NCBI GenBank assembly: GCA_045588575.1
Contig: JAZNEJ010000013.1
Location: forward strand, 1-61,631
Direction of reading: 5' to 3'
DNA length: 61,631 nt
From: RGIG5299 sp045588575
GTDB taxonomy: Bacteria > Bacillota > Clostridia > Oscillospirales > RGIG5299
Numbering within the stretch: position 1 is the first letter of the stretch; every line of letters starts with the position of its first letter. Below are positions 51,323-59,878 of the stretch, piece after piece. The notes beneath the pieces were generated by a model. That model was given only the letters and a program-made list of their open reading frames with translations, did no database searches and was not told the origin of the DNA. The position numbers were made by a program, and so were the translations under genes.

Positions 51323-52681
51323 TTAGTTTTTAAGACTTTGAATGGGAGCAGGAATTCTGCCGCCTCTGGAAATAAATTTAAGGGGAGATTCAGTGCTTAT
51401 TTTCATAATGGGAGCGCTGCCTAAAAGTCCGCCAAATGAAATTTCATCGCCAATAGTCTTGCCGTAAGCGGGGATAACTCTTACTGCTGTGGTTTTGGAG
51501 TTAATAATGCCAATCATAGCCTCGTCGGCAATAAGGCCGGAGATAACTTCGGCGGGAGTATCGCCGGGCACGGCAACCATATCAATACCAACCGAGCAAA
51601 CGGCGGTCATTGCTTCAAGTCTTTCGAGAGAAAGAGCACCGCACTTAACGGCTTCAATCATACCCTCGTCCTCCGAAACGGGAATAAATGCGCCCGAAAG
51701 ACCGCCAACGTTGCTTGAAGCCATAACGCCGCCTTTTTTAACGGCATCGTTAAGCATGGCAAGACAGGCGGTTGTGCCCGTTGAACCGGTGTGAGAAAGA
51801 CCGATTTCTTCTAAAATTCTCGCAACGCTGTCGCCGATTGCGGGAGTGGGTGCGAGAGAAAGGTCAACTATACCCGATTCAACACCGAGCCTTTCACTTG
51901 CAATTCTGTTTATAAGCTGACCTACTCTGGTTATTTTAAATGCAGTTCTCTTAATTATTTCGGCAATTTCCGAAAGGCTTGCATCGGGATGCTTTGAAAT
52001 TGCGGATTTAACAACTCCGGGACCCGAAACACCTACGTTTATAACGGTTTCAGCCTCGCCTGCGCCGTGGAAAGCGCCTGCCATAAAAGGATTATCTTCA
52101 ACGGCGTTTGCAAAAACAACGAGCTTTGCGCAGCCTATTGAATCGGCATCACGGGTAATGTAAGCAAGGTCTTTAATGGTTTTGCCCATAAGCGCAACGG
52201 CATCCATATTAAGTCCCGTACGGGTGGAGCCTACGTTAACCGATGAGCAAACGCAACGAGTTTGCGAAATAGCCTCGGGAATGGAATTTATAAGACGCAA
52301 ATCACCCTTGGTCATTCCTTTTTGAAGCAAAGCGCCGTAACCGCCTATAAAGTCAATACCCAAAGTGTCTGCCGCTTTTTGAAGAGCAAAAGCAAAGGGG
52401 GCAACGTCTTCCTTATCAACCGAGGAGGCAAGTTGCGCAATGGGAGTAACGGAAACACGCTTATTAATAATCGGAATTCCGTATTCCTTTTCTATTTTTC
52501 GAGCTGTTTCAACAAGGTTTTCGGCCTTTTTCGTTATTTTATCGTAAACCTTTGCAGTGCTTTTTTCAAGATTTTCACAAGCGCAGTCGGAAAGAGAGAT
52601 TCCCATAGTTACGGTGCGTATATCGAGATTCTCTCGGTCAATCATTTTTATTGTTTCTAAAATATCGGTAGCGTTTAACAT
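51323..52681 (-). CDS. DUF711 (UPF0210, PFL-like) protein
   Basis: 452 residues, cytoplasmic. IRTVTMGISLSDCACE near the N-terminus, FIGGYGALLQKGMT, GCAKLVVFANAVEDNPFMAG and GLSGAFIPVSEDEGMI are typical of UPF0210, a family structurally related to glycyl-radical enzymes but without a known reaction. It follows an ACT-domain gene, the conserved UPF0237-UPF0210 pair. Confidence 0.9.
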   Translation of the reverse strand: MLNATDILETIKMIDRENLDIRTVTMGISLSDCACENLEKSTAKVYDKITKKAENLVETARKIEKEYGIPIINKRVSVTPIAQLASSVDKEDVAPFAFALQKAADTLGIDFIGGYGALLQKGMTKGDLRLINSIPEAISQTRCVCSSVNVGSTRTGLNMDAVALMGKTIKDLAYITRDADSIGCAKLVVFANAVEDNPFMAGAFHGAGEAETVINVGVSGPGVVKSAISKHPDASLSEIAEIIKRTAFKITRVGQLINRIASERLGVESGIVDLSLAPTPAIGDSVARILEEIGLSHTGSTGTTACLAMLNDAVKKGGVMASSNVGGLSGAFIPVSEDEGMIEAVKCGALSLERLEAMTAVCSVGIDMVAVPGDTPAEVISGLIADEAMIGIINSKTTAVRVIPAYGKTIGDEISFGGLLGSAPIMKISTESPLKFISRGGRIPAPIQSLKN

Positions 52682-52700
52682 TTTTTAAAATCCTCTGAAA

Positions 52701-52970
52701 TTAAATTCTGTGCATTGAATTAAAAAGGTCAGAATGAGTTACGTGAATAACCAAGCCGAGCTCCTTACCCAAAAGCTCAAATTCTTCGGCAAACGATGCG
52801 AATTCGCAATTTATTTGAGAAACGTCAACCACCATAATCATAGCGAAGGTGTCGTCAAAAACGTTTTGAGAAATATCAAGAATGTTTGCGTTACGGTCGT
52901 TACATTTGTTACTTACTTTTGCGATTATGCCAACGCCGTCCTGTCCTATTACCGAGATAACTGCTTTCAT
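52701..52970 (-). CDS. ACT-domain protein (UPF0237)
   Basis: 89 residues, a single ACT domain (KAVISVIGQDGVGIIAKV, then ILDISQNVFDDTFAMIMVVD). First gene of the four-gene operon and 19 bp before DUF711. Presumed to sense an amino acid or related ligand and modulate DUF711. Confidence 0.9.
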   Translation of the reverse strand: MKAVISVIGQDGVGIIAKVSNKCNDRNANILDISQNVFDDTFAMIMVVDVSQINCEFASFAEEFELLGKELGLVIHVTHSDLFNSMHRI

Positions 52971-52991
52971 TTTACCAAAACCTTTCAGAAT

Positions 52992-53023
52992 ATTATTAGT
53001 TATATAGACATATTACTAATAAT
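52992..53023. promoter_or_regulatory. Palindrome at the ACT-DUF711 promoter
   Basis: ATTATTAGT and ACTAATAAT are perfect inverted 9-mers separated by 14 bp, touching the -10 box. Position and symmetry suggest an operator or an RNA hairpin at the 5' end. Confidence 0.5.
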
Positions 53024-53050
53024 TATATAATAAAACCAAAAAATTTTCAA
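53022..53050 (-). promoter_or_regulatory. Promoter of the ACT-DUF711 operon
   Basis: On the minus strand -35 TTGAAA (53045-53050), 17-bp spacer, -10 TATAAT (53022-53027). Confidence 0.75.
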
Positions 53051-53118
53051 TATAAGAAGCGAAAAAAGCGAGAAAATAAAAAAATAAAAAGAAAAGAGAA
53101 AAACTTTTCAAAAAAGCA

Positions 53119-53147
53119 TTGACAAACTGACTTTTTATTGGTATAAT
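53119..53147 (+). promoter_or_regulatory. Promoter of tRNA-Leu
   Basis: -35 TTGACA (53119-53124), 17-bp spacer, -10 TATAAT (53142-53147). Confidence 0.88.
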
Positions 53148-53177
53148 CTTTAAGCGCTTTGAAAGTGCAACAAAGAT

Positions 53178-53295
<118 letters not shown>

Positions 53296-53400
53296 ATCCA
53301 TTGCGAAAGCAATGGTATATCATCACGCGACAGCGTGTATATCACCAACAACGGCAATGCCGTGATTTCATTTTTAAGGATTTTTGGGATAGCAGAGGGA
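53296..53400. repeat. Chain of small hairpins
   Basis: Three hairpins in a row: CCATTGC-GAAA-GCAATGG, CACGC-GACA-GCGTG and ACGGC-AAT-GCCGT, the first two separated by TATATCA, which recurs after the second. This looks like a modular interspersed repeat. The rest of 53401-53562 is A/T-rich with no clear gene. Confidence 0.55.
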
Positions 53401-53562
53401 ATATAATATAAACGGGGATGAAAAAATATTGACAAGCGCAGAGCGTTGTGATGTGCTTGTGTTGCGACTTGGCAGAGATTACTTGGCATCTGCTTCGCCG
53501 TTTGCGCAAGTGCGTATACGCAATAACGTAAAACTTTATACAATCTTTTTGAGGTGAACTTA

Positions 53563-53805
53563 ATGAACGTCAAAGATGTTGTTGCTAAAAGAATGAAAGA
53601 ATTATGCGATGAGAGAAATATAAAGCTGAACGAACTCGCAAATATATCCGGAGTTACTCCGTCTACGGCTTATAGTATGATGGATACAAGAAGACGAGAC
53701 GTATCTATAATAACCATCAAAAAATTCTGCGACGGATTGGAAATAACTTTAGGCGAATTCTTTTCTACACCCGAGTTTGATAGCTTGGAGCAGGAAATCA
53801 AATAA
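53563..53805 (+). CDS. Small XRE-type HTH regulator
   Basis: 80 residues from ATG 53563, with GAGGTG 8 nt upstream. VVAKRMKELCDERNIKLNELANISGVTPSTAYSMM is a classic Cro/C1 helix-turn-helix, and the end GLEITLGEFFS is typical of small Xre regulators. Targets unknown; the gene lies between hairpin repeats and the composition shift. Confidence 0.85.
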   Translation: MNVKDVVAKRMKELCDERNIKLNELANISGVTPSTAYSMMDTRRRDVSIITIKKFCDGLEITLGEFFSTPEFDSLEQEIK

Positions 53806-53841
53806 TCACTAATAATTAATCTTAAGAAGGAGGAAAAAAGA

Positions 53842-53925
53842 ATGGACGGCGGCGGTAGTAGTAGACAGTCGGTCACGATGAAATATTGCTTTTGGCGCAA
53901 GGATGTTCTTTTTTCGCGCCGTTAA
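53842..53925 (+). CDS. Possible 27-residue leader peptide upstream of mgtE
   Basis: ATG 53842 has an ideal AAGGAGG 8 nt upstream. The peptide starts MDGGGSSRQSVTMKYCF and ends in basic/hydrophobic residues. Too short to judge by composition; it could be a regulatory leader peptide for mgtE or a remnant at a junction. Confidence 0.4.
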   Translation: MDGGGSSRQSVTMKYCFWRKDVLFSRR

Positions 53926-53984
53926 TTTGATATTGCAATAGATTCCACCGTGCCCGACACCCTTATTACATAGCGTAAAGCTTT

Positions 53985-54030
53985 CGTCTGTAAGGTCAGG
54001 GGACGGTATTTTTATGCCCTTTTACAGACG
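53985..54030 (+). promoter_or_regulatory. Stem-loop in the mgtE leader
   Basis: CGTCTGTAA pairs with TTACAGACG (9 bp) around a 28-nt loop containing GGGGACGGTATTTTTATGCCC. It ends 27 nt before the mgtE GTG. It does not match the M-box consensus. Confidence 0.5.
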
Positions 54031-54057
54031 TCGGTCGATCAAAAGGAGGTATTTACG

Positions 54058-55455
54058 GTGGAAAACGTTTACACAGGCGGCAGAGATTACATTGCCGAAA
54101 TTATTGAAATTATAAGAAGCGGAGCAGACGGCGAGACTGTTGCGGCAAAGCTGTCGGACTATCACGACAGCGACGTAGCCGACGCGCTTGCCGAGCTCAC
54201 TTCCGACGAGCGCAAAGGACTTTACCGCGTGCTCGGCGAGGAACGCTTTTCGGAGATATTCGCGTACGTTGAGGACGCAGAGCCGTACATCATCGAGCTC
54301 GGACTCAGAAACGCGGCGAAGATCATCGAAAATATGGACTCGGACGACGCGGTCGACATACTCGACGACGTCGGCGACGAGATAGAAGAAAAACTCGTCA
54401 AGCTGCTCGACCGTGAAGCGAGCCGCGACATCAAGCTCATTCGTTCGTACGAGGATGACGAGATAGGTAGCCTTATGACTACCAACTACGTGTCGATAAA
54501 AAAAGGACTGACGGTCAAGCAGGCAATGCGCGAGCTTATACGTCAGGCAGGCGACAACGATAATATAAATACGCTTTACGTTTGCGACGATGACGGCATC
54601 TTCTACGGCGCGATAGACCTCAAAGACCTCATAACCGCGCGCGAGCACGATGAGCTTGAGAAAATAATCGGAAGATCCTACCCCTTCGTCAACGCGCACG
54701 AAAACGTATCCGAATGTATCGAGCGTATAAGAGATTACACCGAGGACTCGTTCCCTGTGCTTGGGGATGACGGCAGAATTCTCGGAATCATCACCTCGCA
54801 GGACATAATCGAGGCGGTGGATGACGAGCTCGGCGACGATTACGCAAAGCTCGCGGGTCTTTCCGAGGAGGAGGACGTAAAGGAGTCGGTTTTCGAGAGC
54901 GTGAGAAAAAGGCTTCCGTGGCTTGCGATACTTCTGGTGCTCGGAATCGGAGTGTCGGCGGTGGTCGGAGTGTTTGAGGCGGTGGTCGCGGAGCTTGCCG
55001 TGATCGTGTGCTTCCAGTCGCTCATACTCGGTATGGCAGGAAACGCCGGAACGCAGTCGCTCGCCGTTACCATCAGAGTGCTTATGGACGAGCAGCTTGA
55101 AGCAAAGCAAAGGGCGGAGCTGGTGTTCAAGGAGCTTCGGATCGGCTTTTTGAACGGACTTTTGCTCGGCGCGATATCCTTCGGAGTGGTCGGAGCTTAC
55201 GTTTCGTTTGTCAAGGACTACACCGTGTTCGAGGCGTTCGCGGTTTCGGGCTGCGTTGGACTCGCGCTCCTGGTTTCGATAGTGATATCCTCGCTTGTCG
55301 GAACGTCGGTGCCGCTTTTGTTCCACAAGCTCAGAATAGACCCTGCAGTAGCGTCGGGTCCGCTGATCACAACGGTAAACGACCTCGTAGCCGTTATTAC
55401 TTACTACGGACTCGCATTCGTGTTGCTTATAAACACACTCAATATCACAGGATGA
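54058..55455 (+). CDS. mgtE: MgtE magnesium transporter
   Basis: 465 residues from GTG 54058, with GGAGG upstream. N-terminal MgtE domain with helical repeats (about 1-135, LSDYHDSDVADALAEL), two CBS domains (about 140-260, LMTTNYVSIKKGLTVKQAM), and a membrane domain of about five helices (285-465) with GMAGNAGTQSLAV in the pore region. Cytoplasmic domains sense Mg2+ and gate the channel. Codon choice is G/C-richer than genes to the left. Confidence 0.95.
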   Translation: MENVYTGGRDYIAEIIEIIRSGADGETVAAKLSDYHDSDVADALAELTSDERKGLYRVLGEERFSEIFAYVEDAEPYIIELGLRNAAKIIENMDSDDAVDILDDVGDEIEEKLVKLLDREASRDIKLIRSYEDDEIGSLMTTNYVSIKKGLTVKQAMRELIRQAGDNDNINTLYVCDDDGIFYGAIDLKDLITAREHDELEKIIGRSYPFVNAHENVSECIERIRDYTEDSFPVLGDDGRILGIITSQDIIEAVDDELGDDYAKLAGLSEEEDVKESVFESVRKRLPWLAILLVLGIGVSAVVGVFEAVVAELAVIVCFQSLILGMAGNAGTQSLAVTIRVLMDEQLEAKQRAELVFKELRIGFLNGLLLGAISFGVVGAYVSFVKDYTVFEAFAVSGCVGLALLVSIVISSLVGTSVPLLFHKLRIDPAVASGPLITTVNDLVAVITYYGLAFVLLINTLNITG

Positions 55456-55491
55456 AAAAAGCCTCACAGACAACGTCTGTGAGGCTTTTTT
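55455..55491 (+). terminator. Terminator of mgtE
   Basis: AAAAAGCCTCACAGAC / GTCTGTGAGGCTTTTT with loop AAC. Confidence 0.92.
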
Positions 55492-55552
55492 GCGAAGACG
55501 CGTCTTCGCGCTCCCTAAAAGTTTTTGGGGCGCCTTTTTTCAAAAAGGCGCA
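55492..55552. repeat. Palindromes between mgtE and the PP-loop gene
   Basis: GCGAAGACGCGTCTTCGC is a perfect 18-bp palindrome; GCGCCTTTTT / AAAAAGGCGC (55530-55551) is a second hairpin that could terminate the minus-strand gene beginning at 56284. Confidence 0.55.
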
Positions 55553-55561
55553 AAACACCTC

Positions 55562-56284
55562 TCACGTCTCCTTATACCCGTCAAGCTCAGCCTTGCAGAT
55601 GGCGCCGAAGATGCGGTGCTTGAGGCCCTTGTTTTCGCGGTCGAGGGATTTTAGAAACTGCTTCATATCCTCGCGCTTGGTAGCGCCGTCGGCGGGGCAG
55701 GGGTTTTTGAGAACTGGGAGGGTGGTTTTTGACGCAAAGTAGCGGATATCCTTCTCGGGTGCGTAGATGAGGGGGCGTATCATAGTTATCTTCTTGCGGT
55801 CGAGATAGGTCACGGGCGAGAAGGTGCCGAGCCTGCCCTCGTTGAACAGATTGAGCATAAAGGTCTCGAGCACGTCATCGTAATGGTGACCGAGCGCGAG
55901 CTTGTTGCAGCCAAGCTCAAGGACGGCGTCGTGGAGAGAGCCGCGGCGCATACGCGCGCACAGCGAGCAGGGATTTTTCTCCTTCTTGACGTTGAAAACA
56001 ACGTGCTGAATGTTAGTCTTAACCACCGTAAGCGGCACGCCGAGAATGTCGCAGAACTCCTTTATCCCAGAGTAGTCGACACCCTCGAAGCCCATATCTA
56101 CCGTCACGGCAAAAAGCTCGTAGCTTGCAGGATAAAAGCCTCTCAGATCCGAGAGCGCGGCGAGCAGAGCGAGCGAGTCCTTGCCGCCCGAAACGCCGAC
56201 GGCGATGCGGTCGCCCTCGCTTATCATATTGTAATCGTCCACGGCACGGCGGACGAAGCTTAAAATTCTTCTTATGTTTTCCAT
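55562..56284 (-). CDS. TtcA-like PP-loop ATPase (tRNA thiolation family)
   Basis: 240 residues from ATG 56284; a TTG at 56299 lies too close to the AGAGG. Contains the PP-loop GVSGGKDSLALL, the CSLCARMRRG cysteine pair, LGHHYDDVLETFMLN and a later NPCP. These match the TtcA/TilS superfamily that activates tRNA with ATP and inserts sulfur via an Fe-S cluster. The exact nucleotide is not certain: 2-thiocytidine 32 is the TtcA reaction. Confidence 0.82.
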   Translation of the reverse strand: MENIRRILSFVRRAVDDYNMISEGDRIAVGVSGGKDSLALLAALSDLRGFYPASYELFAVTVDMGFEGVDYSGIKEFCDILGVPLTVVKTNIQHVVFNVKKEKNPCSLCARMRRGSLHDAVLELGCNKLALGHHYDDVLETFMLNLFNEGRLGTFSPVTYLDRKKITMIRPLIYAPEKDIRYFASKTTLPVLKNPCPADGATKREDMKQFLKSLDRENKGLKHRIFGAICKAELDGYKET

Positions 56285-56351
56285 AAATTCAACAAACAAA
56301 CCTCTTTAACATATATTGCTAACGTACGTATACAAACCGAAAGGAGTAAAT

Positions 56352-56915
56352 ATGCCGATAAAAATATTCGTGGATATGGGACACAACCCGATGGGGCCGA
56401 ATGCAGGCGCCGAGGGCAACGGCTACACCGAGTTCGAGCTTACCTACAGCATAGGCAGACGGCTTGCCGCGCTTCTGAACGCCAACCCCGACTTTGAGGC
56501 GATCACCTCGCACACCTCACCAAGCCAGATACTCGGAACGAGCAACGCCACAAGCCTGCAGACGAGAGTGCGCGCCGCAAATAATTGGGGCGCCGACTAC
56601 TATATAAGCCTTCACACCAACGCGAGCACCATAACCTCCGCGTCGGGAGTGGAGGGCTACGCGTACAGTGAAGCCTCGCAGGGCTACGTTCTCGGCGAGT
56701 ATATAACAAGCTCGCTTGCAACGGCAACGGGACTTGAAAATCGCGGAATGTTCACCCGTCCGAGCCTGTACGTCCTGCGCCGCACGAGAATGCCGTCGGT
56801 GCTTATCGAAATGGGCTTTATTTCAAACGCGGGCGACGCCAATATGATGGCGACGATGCCCGACCTTTTCGCGCGCGGAATATACAACGGAATACTGCGC
56901 TACTTCGGACTCTGA
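56352..56915 (+). CDS. N-acetylmuramoyl-L-alanine amidase (Amidase_3 fold), no signal peptide
   Basis: 187 residues from ATG 56352, with AAGGAG upstream. Zinc ligands are visible in DMGHNP, NGYTEFEL and SLHTNA; the catalytic Glu is in SVLIEMGF. It is a bare catalytic domain without signal peptide, SH3 or SPOR repeats. Such forms occur as phage endolysins or as spore/mother-cell hydrolases; spoVAF lies downstream. No phage genes are nearby. Confidence 0.85.
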   Translation: MPIKIFVDMGHNPMGPNAGAEGNGYTEFELTYSIGRRLAALLNANPDFEAITSHTSPSQILGTSNATSLQTRVRAANNWGADYYISLHTNASTITSASGVEGYAYSEASQGYVLGEYITSSLATATGLENRGMFTRPSLYVLRRTRMPSVLIEMGFISNAGDANMMATMPDLFARGIYNGILRYFGL

Positions 56916-56927
56916 TACTTCACAAAG

Positions 56928-56972
56928 GCTCTCCCCCTGGGAGAGCTGTCGCCGTAGGCGACTGAGAGGGCT
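56928..56972. repeat. Tandem hairpin repeat after the amidase gene
   Basis: GCTCTCCC/GGGAGAGC followed by GTCGCC/GGCGAC, then CTGAGAGGG. A compact modular element resembling interspersed repeats of clostridial genomes (memory-based, not searched). No strong T run. Confidence 0.5.
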
Positions 56973-57068
56973 AACCGTCACAAGCAAAAAATAACACTAT
57001 GACGGTTTATACATAAATCCCCACCCTTTTGCAAATAATTAAGTAAAACGGGCAAGGGAAGTGGCAAA

Positions 57069-58523
57069 ATGAGTGAAAAAAAGCTTTCGTCAAGCTTCGA
57101 GGTCAATAAGCGAATGCTTGACGAGCTGTTCAAGATCGGTGTAAACTTTGACGTGGCAGGCAGGGAAATGCGTTTCGCAGGCTGCGACGCCAAGCTTTAC
57201 TTCGTCGATAGCTTTATGAATACGGTAGTCCTTGAAAGGCTTCTTATTTTCTTTGCCGAGCTTAAGCGCTCGGGAATCCCCGAGGGAATCGACGCAAACC
57301 GCTTCGCCGCCGAATTCGTACCCTTCGGGGAAACCAGCGTAACTGACGACGTTGACAACATCACCTACTCGGTGCTTTCGGGGACGGTCTGCCTTATCTC
57401 CGAGGTGCTCGGCGCAAACGCAATAGTTATGGACCTGCGTATCTATCCGGCGCGCGCCATAAAGGAGCCCGACAACGATAAGGTCCTGCGCGGAGCGAGA
57501 GACGGCTTCGTTGAAGCCATAAAGCATAATATCTGTATGATGCGCCGCCGCATACGCGACGTAAACTTTATTGCCGAAAAAATAACGGTGGGCGAAAACA
57601 GCCGCACCGACGTGGCTCTGTGCTATATATCGGGAGTTGCCGACGAGGACTACGTAAACAGACTGCGAAGCAGGCTGAAAAGCCTCAGAGTCGGCTCGCT
57701 GCCCCTCGGACACCAGAGTCTTGCAGAGGCACTCGTGCCAAGCAAGTGGTATAACCCCTTCCCGAAGTTCAGATACACAGAGCGCCCCGACGCCGCGGCG
57801 GCGTCGATATTCGAGGGAAGCGTGATAATCCTTTGCGACACCTCTCCCGAGGCAATGATACTGCCGACCGGTATATTCGATTTTCTTCAGGAGGCGAGCG
57901 ACTATTATCTGCCGCCGCTGACGGGAAGCTATCTTCGAATATTAAGACATTTCGTGTTTATACTCACCCTCGTGCTGACGCCTCTGTGGTATCTGCTTAT
58001 AGAAAACCCCGAAATGATACCCGAGTGGCTCGACTTTATAAAGATCAAGCACGAGTATACCATTCCCATAATTGCACAGCTTTTCGCGATCGAAATTGCG
58101 CTCGACGGCTTAAAGCTTGCCTCACTCAATACCCCCGACGCCCTGAGCAACTCGCTCTCGGTGGTCGGCGGACTCATTCTCGGCGACTTTGCCGTGCAGG
58201 TCGGGTGGTTTATCCCCGAGGTAATAGTCTATATGGCGATAGTCGCCATTTCAAACTTCACTCAGCCAAGCTTTGAGCTCGGCTTCGCGTTCAAGTTTAT
58301 GCGTATGCTGCTCCTCGGACTCACCGCGCTCCTTGATGTGTGGGGCTTTGTCCTTGGAGTGCTGCTTATAATATTCTTTATCGTTACCAACAATACCGTC
58401 GACGGAAGCCGAAGCTATCTTTACCCGCTTATCCCCTTTAACGCAAGGGCGATGAAGCGGCTCTTGCTTCGCGTGTCGGCGAAAAGCGTTGATTTCAACC
58501 GATTTGAGTCTCGGCGGAAATGA
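57069..58523 (+). CDS. spoVAF: SpoVAF-like GerA-family spore membrane protein
   Basis: 484 residues. Large N-terminal soluble domain (1-285), then about five membrane helices between 287 and 450. The stretch YTERPDAAAASIFEGSVI followed by CDTSPEAMILPTGIF and LTGSYLRILRH is close to the SpoVAF subgroup of GerA proteins, which works in dipicolinate release. Other spoVA genes are not adjacent, so a separate GerA-like role is possible. Its 3' end overlaps the convergent DUF3048 gene by 29 bp. Confidence 0.85.
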   Translation: MSEKKLSSSFEVNKRMLDELFKIGVNFDVAGREMRFAGCDAKLYFVDSFMNTVVLERLLIFFAELKRSGIPEGIDANRFAAEFVPFGETSVTDDVDNITYSVLSGTVCLISEVLGANAIVMDLRIYPARAIKEPDNDKVLRGARDGFVEAIKHNICMMRRRIRDVNFIAEKITVGENSRTDVALCYISGVADEDYVNRLRSRLKSLRVGSLPLGHQSLAEALVPSKWYNPFPKFRYTERPDAAAASIFEGSVIILCDTSPEAMILPTGIFDFLQEASDYYLPPLTGSYLRILRHFVFILTLVLTPLWYLLIENPEMIPEWLDFIKIKHEYTIPIIAQLFAIEIALDGLKLASLNTPDALSNSLSVVGGLILGDFAVQVGWFIPEVIVYMAIVAISNFTQPSFELGFAFKFMRMLLLGLTALLDVWGFVLGVLLIIFFIVTNNTVDGSRSYLYPLIPFNARAMKRLLLRVSAKSVDFNRFESRRK

Positions 58524-59628
58524 CCGTTGATTCCTTCATTGCGTTGGTGCAGACCTGAACAAAGGTGCGTCCGCGATTTATAACAAGCTCGTCGCCGCTG
58601 TCCGTAAAAAAGCTTACGGGAGTGTCTGCGGCGGGCTTTTTCCACTTTATAGACTCGGCCTTTCCCATTGAAATATAGTAGCCCTCGCCCTCACCGACAC
58701 AGTTCACGTTGTAGTGACCGTACTTGTCGTTGGTGTTGTAGGTGGGGCAGTAAATGACGATGACGTTTTCAAAAGCGAGCTGCTCTCCCGTTGTGTTGTC
58801 AACGTGAGATGCGTCAAACTGATACCTCTCGTAAACGCAGTTTTCTTCATTATATATATAATAGGGGTTGTACGCGCTTGAATACTTGAAGCTTAAATAT
58901 TTTGCGTCCTCGCCCTCAGGAACTCTCACCTCGTTAAACTCGGTGAAGGTGAACGGGGAAGCAAAGCCGTCCTTTAGCTCGGTGCGGTACTTCTTGTATT
59001 CTATTCCCGACTTTATCTTTTCGCCCGAGGTCATAAGAGTGTGCTCGTACGCCATCACCTTGCGGCGCTCCTCGTCGCGGTAGAAGGTGTCGGGCAGATA
59101 CATATTGACGCCGTCAAGATTCGAGACCCTTCTCGACTTGATCTGTTTGTACGCCTCGTCACTTCCGCCCGCGTGAACGTATATGGCGTCGTGATTTGCG
59201 GCAAGGTCGAGGAAGTATTCGCGACTGCTTCTGACCGAGCCGAAAACGGGAACCTTCGTGTAATCGAGGCAGAGCGCGAGAAGACGGGTCTGTGCTCCCT
59301 CAACTATGCACTCGTAAATAACGTCGGCGTATGAAATACCCTCCTGGGGCATAGACGCCTTGAGATTGTTTATCATAACCGCAACGGGACGCATACCCGA
59401 CAGCTCCTCGGTAGCCTCAAGTCCCGTGAGAGGGTTTACGAATTCGGGAGCGACGGGCTCGGGAGGCGCAATAACCTCTGTTGCCTCCTCGGTGGCTTCC
59501 ACGGTCTCGGTTTCGGACTCAAAGGGGAAGGTGGTGACCTCCTCGCGCTTTTCGATGATTTCTCCCGTACAGGAGACCAGAGCGAGCAGGGAAGTGATGC
59601 ATAGAATTATGGATAAAAGCTTTTTCAT
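58495..59628 (-). CDS. DUF3048 (YerB-like) lipoprotein
   Basis: 377 residues. Lipobox LALVSC with Cys20; a Thr/Glu-rich linker (about 25-60); then the DUF3048 domain with NPLTGLEA, RPVAVMINNLKASMPQ, YECIVEGAQTRLLAL and GSVRSSREYFLDLA. YerB-type proteins are envelope proteins with unclear activity. Driven by the consensus promoter at 59687-59715. Confidence 0.9.
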   Translation of the reverse strand: MKKLLSIILCITSLLALVSCTGEIIEKREEVTTFPFESETETVEATEEATEVIAPPEPVAPEFVNPLTGLEATEELSGMRPVAVMINNLKASMPQEGISYADVIYECIVEGAQTRLLALCLDYTKVPVFGSVRSSREYFLDLAANHDAIYVHAGGSDEAYKQIKSRRVSNLDGVNMYLPDTFYRDEERRKVMAYEHTLMTSGEKIKSGIEYKKYRTELKDGFASPFTFTEFNEVRVPEGEDAKYLSFKYSSAYNPYYIYNEENCVYERYQFDASHVDNTTGEQLAFENVIVIYCPTYNTNDKYGHYNVNCVGEGEGYYISMGKAESIKWKKPAADTPVSFFTDSGDELVINRGRTFVQVCTNAMKESTVISAETQIG

Positions 59629-59686
59629 AGCCGAAACCTTTCGTGAAAAAATGGATGTGCTGTCTTAAAATAGAAAACCTACGTAT

Positions 59687-59715
59687 ATTATATAACGAGT
59701 ATGCCCGTTTGTCAA
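59687..59715 (-). promoter_or_regulatory. Promoter of the DUF3048 lipoprotein gene
   Basis: On the minus strand -35 TTGACA (59710-59715), 17-bp spacer, -10 TATAAT (59687-59692). Confidence 0.9.
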
Positions 59716-59797
59716 ACAATATCTTTGCGGTAAATTATGGTAAAGGATGAGAGTCCTGCGCCGCAATGTAAATTTTTTATAAACCTTCCGCCGCCTA

Positions 59798-59825
59798 TTG
59801 CAATTTGGCAAAAATATGCTATAAT
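59798..59825 (+). promoter_or_regulatory. Promoter of the small gene at 59879
   Basis: -35 TTGCAA (59798-59803), 16-bp spacer, -10 TATAAT (59820-59825). Confidence 0.7.
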
Positions 59826-59878
59826 ATAAAGGAACAGAACTCCCCCCTTAAAACGAATACACGAAAGGATGATACGAA

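Noticed and set aside
53842..54057. M-box magnesium riboswitch before mgtE
   Set aside because: The conserved M-box core is not present; only a simple 9-bp stem is visible.
54022..55473. Long open frame (483 codons) on the minus strand opposite mgtE
   Set aside because: It mirrors the mgtE frame, is Arg/His/Ser-rich, has no Shine-Dalgarno and no recognisable domain; mgtE is unambiguous.
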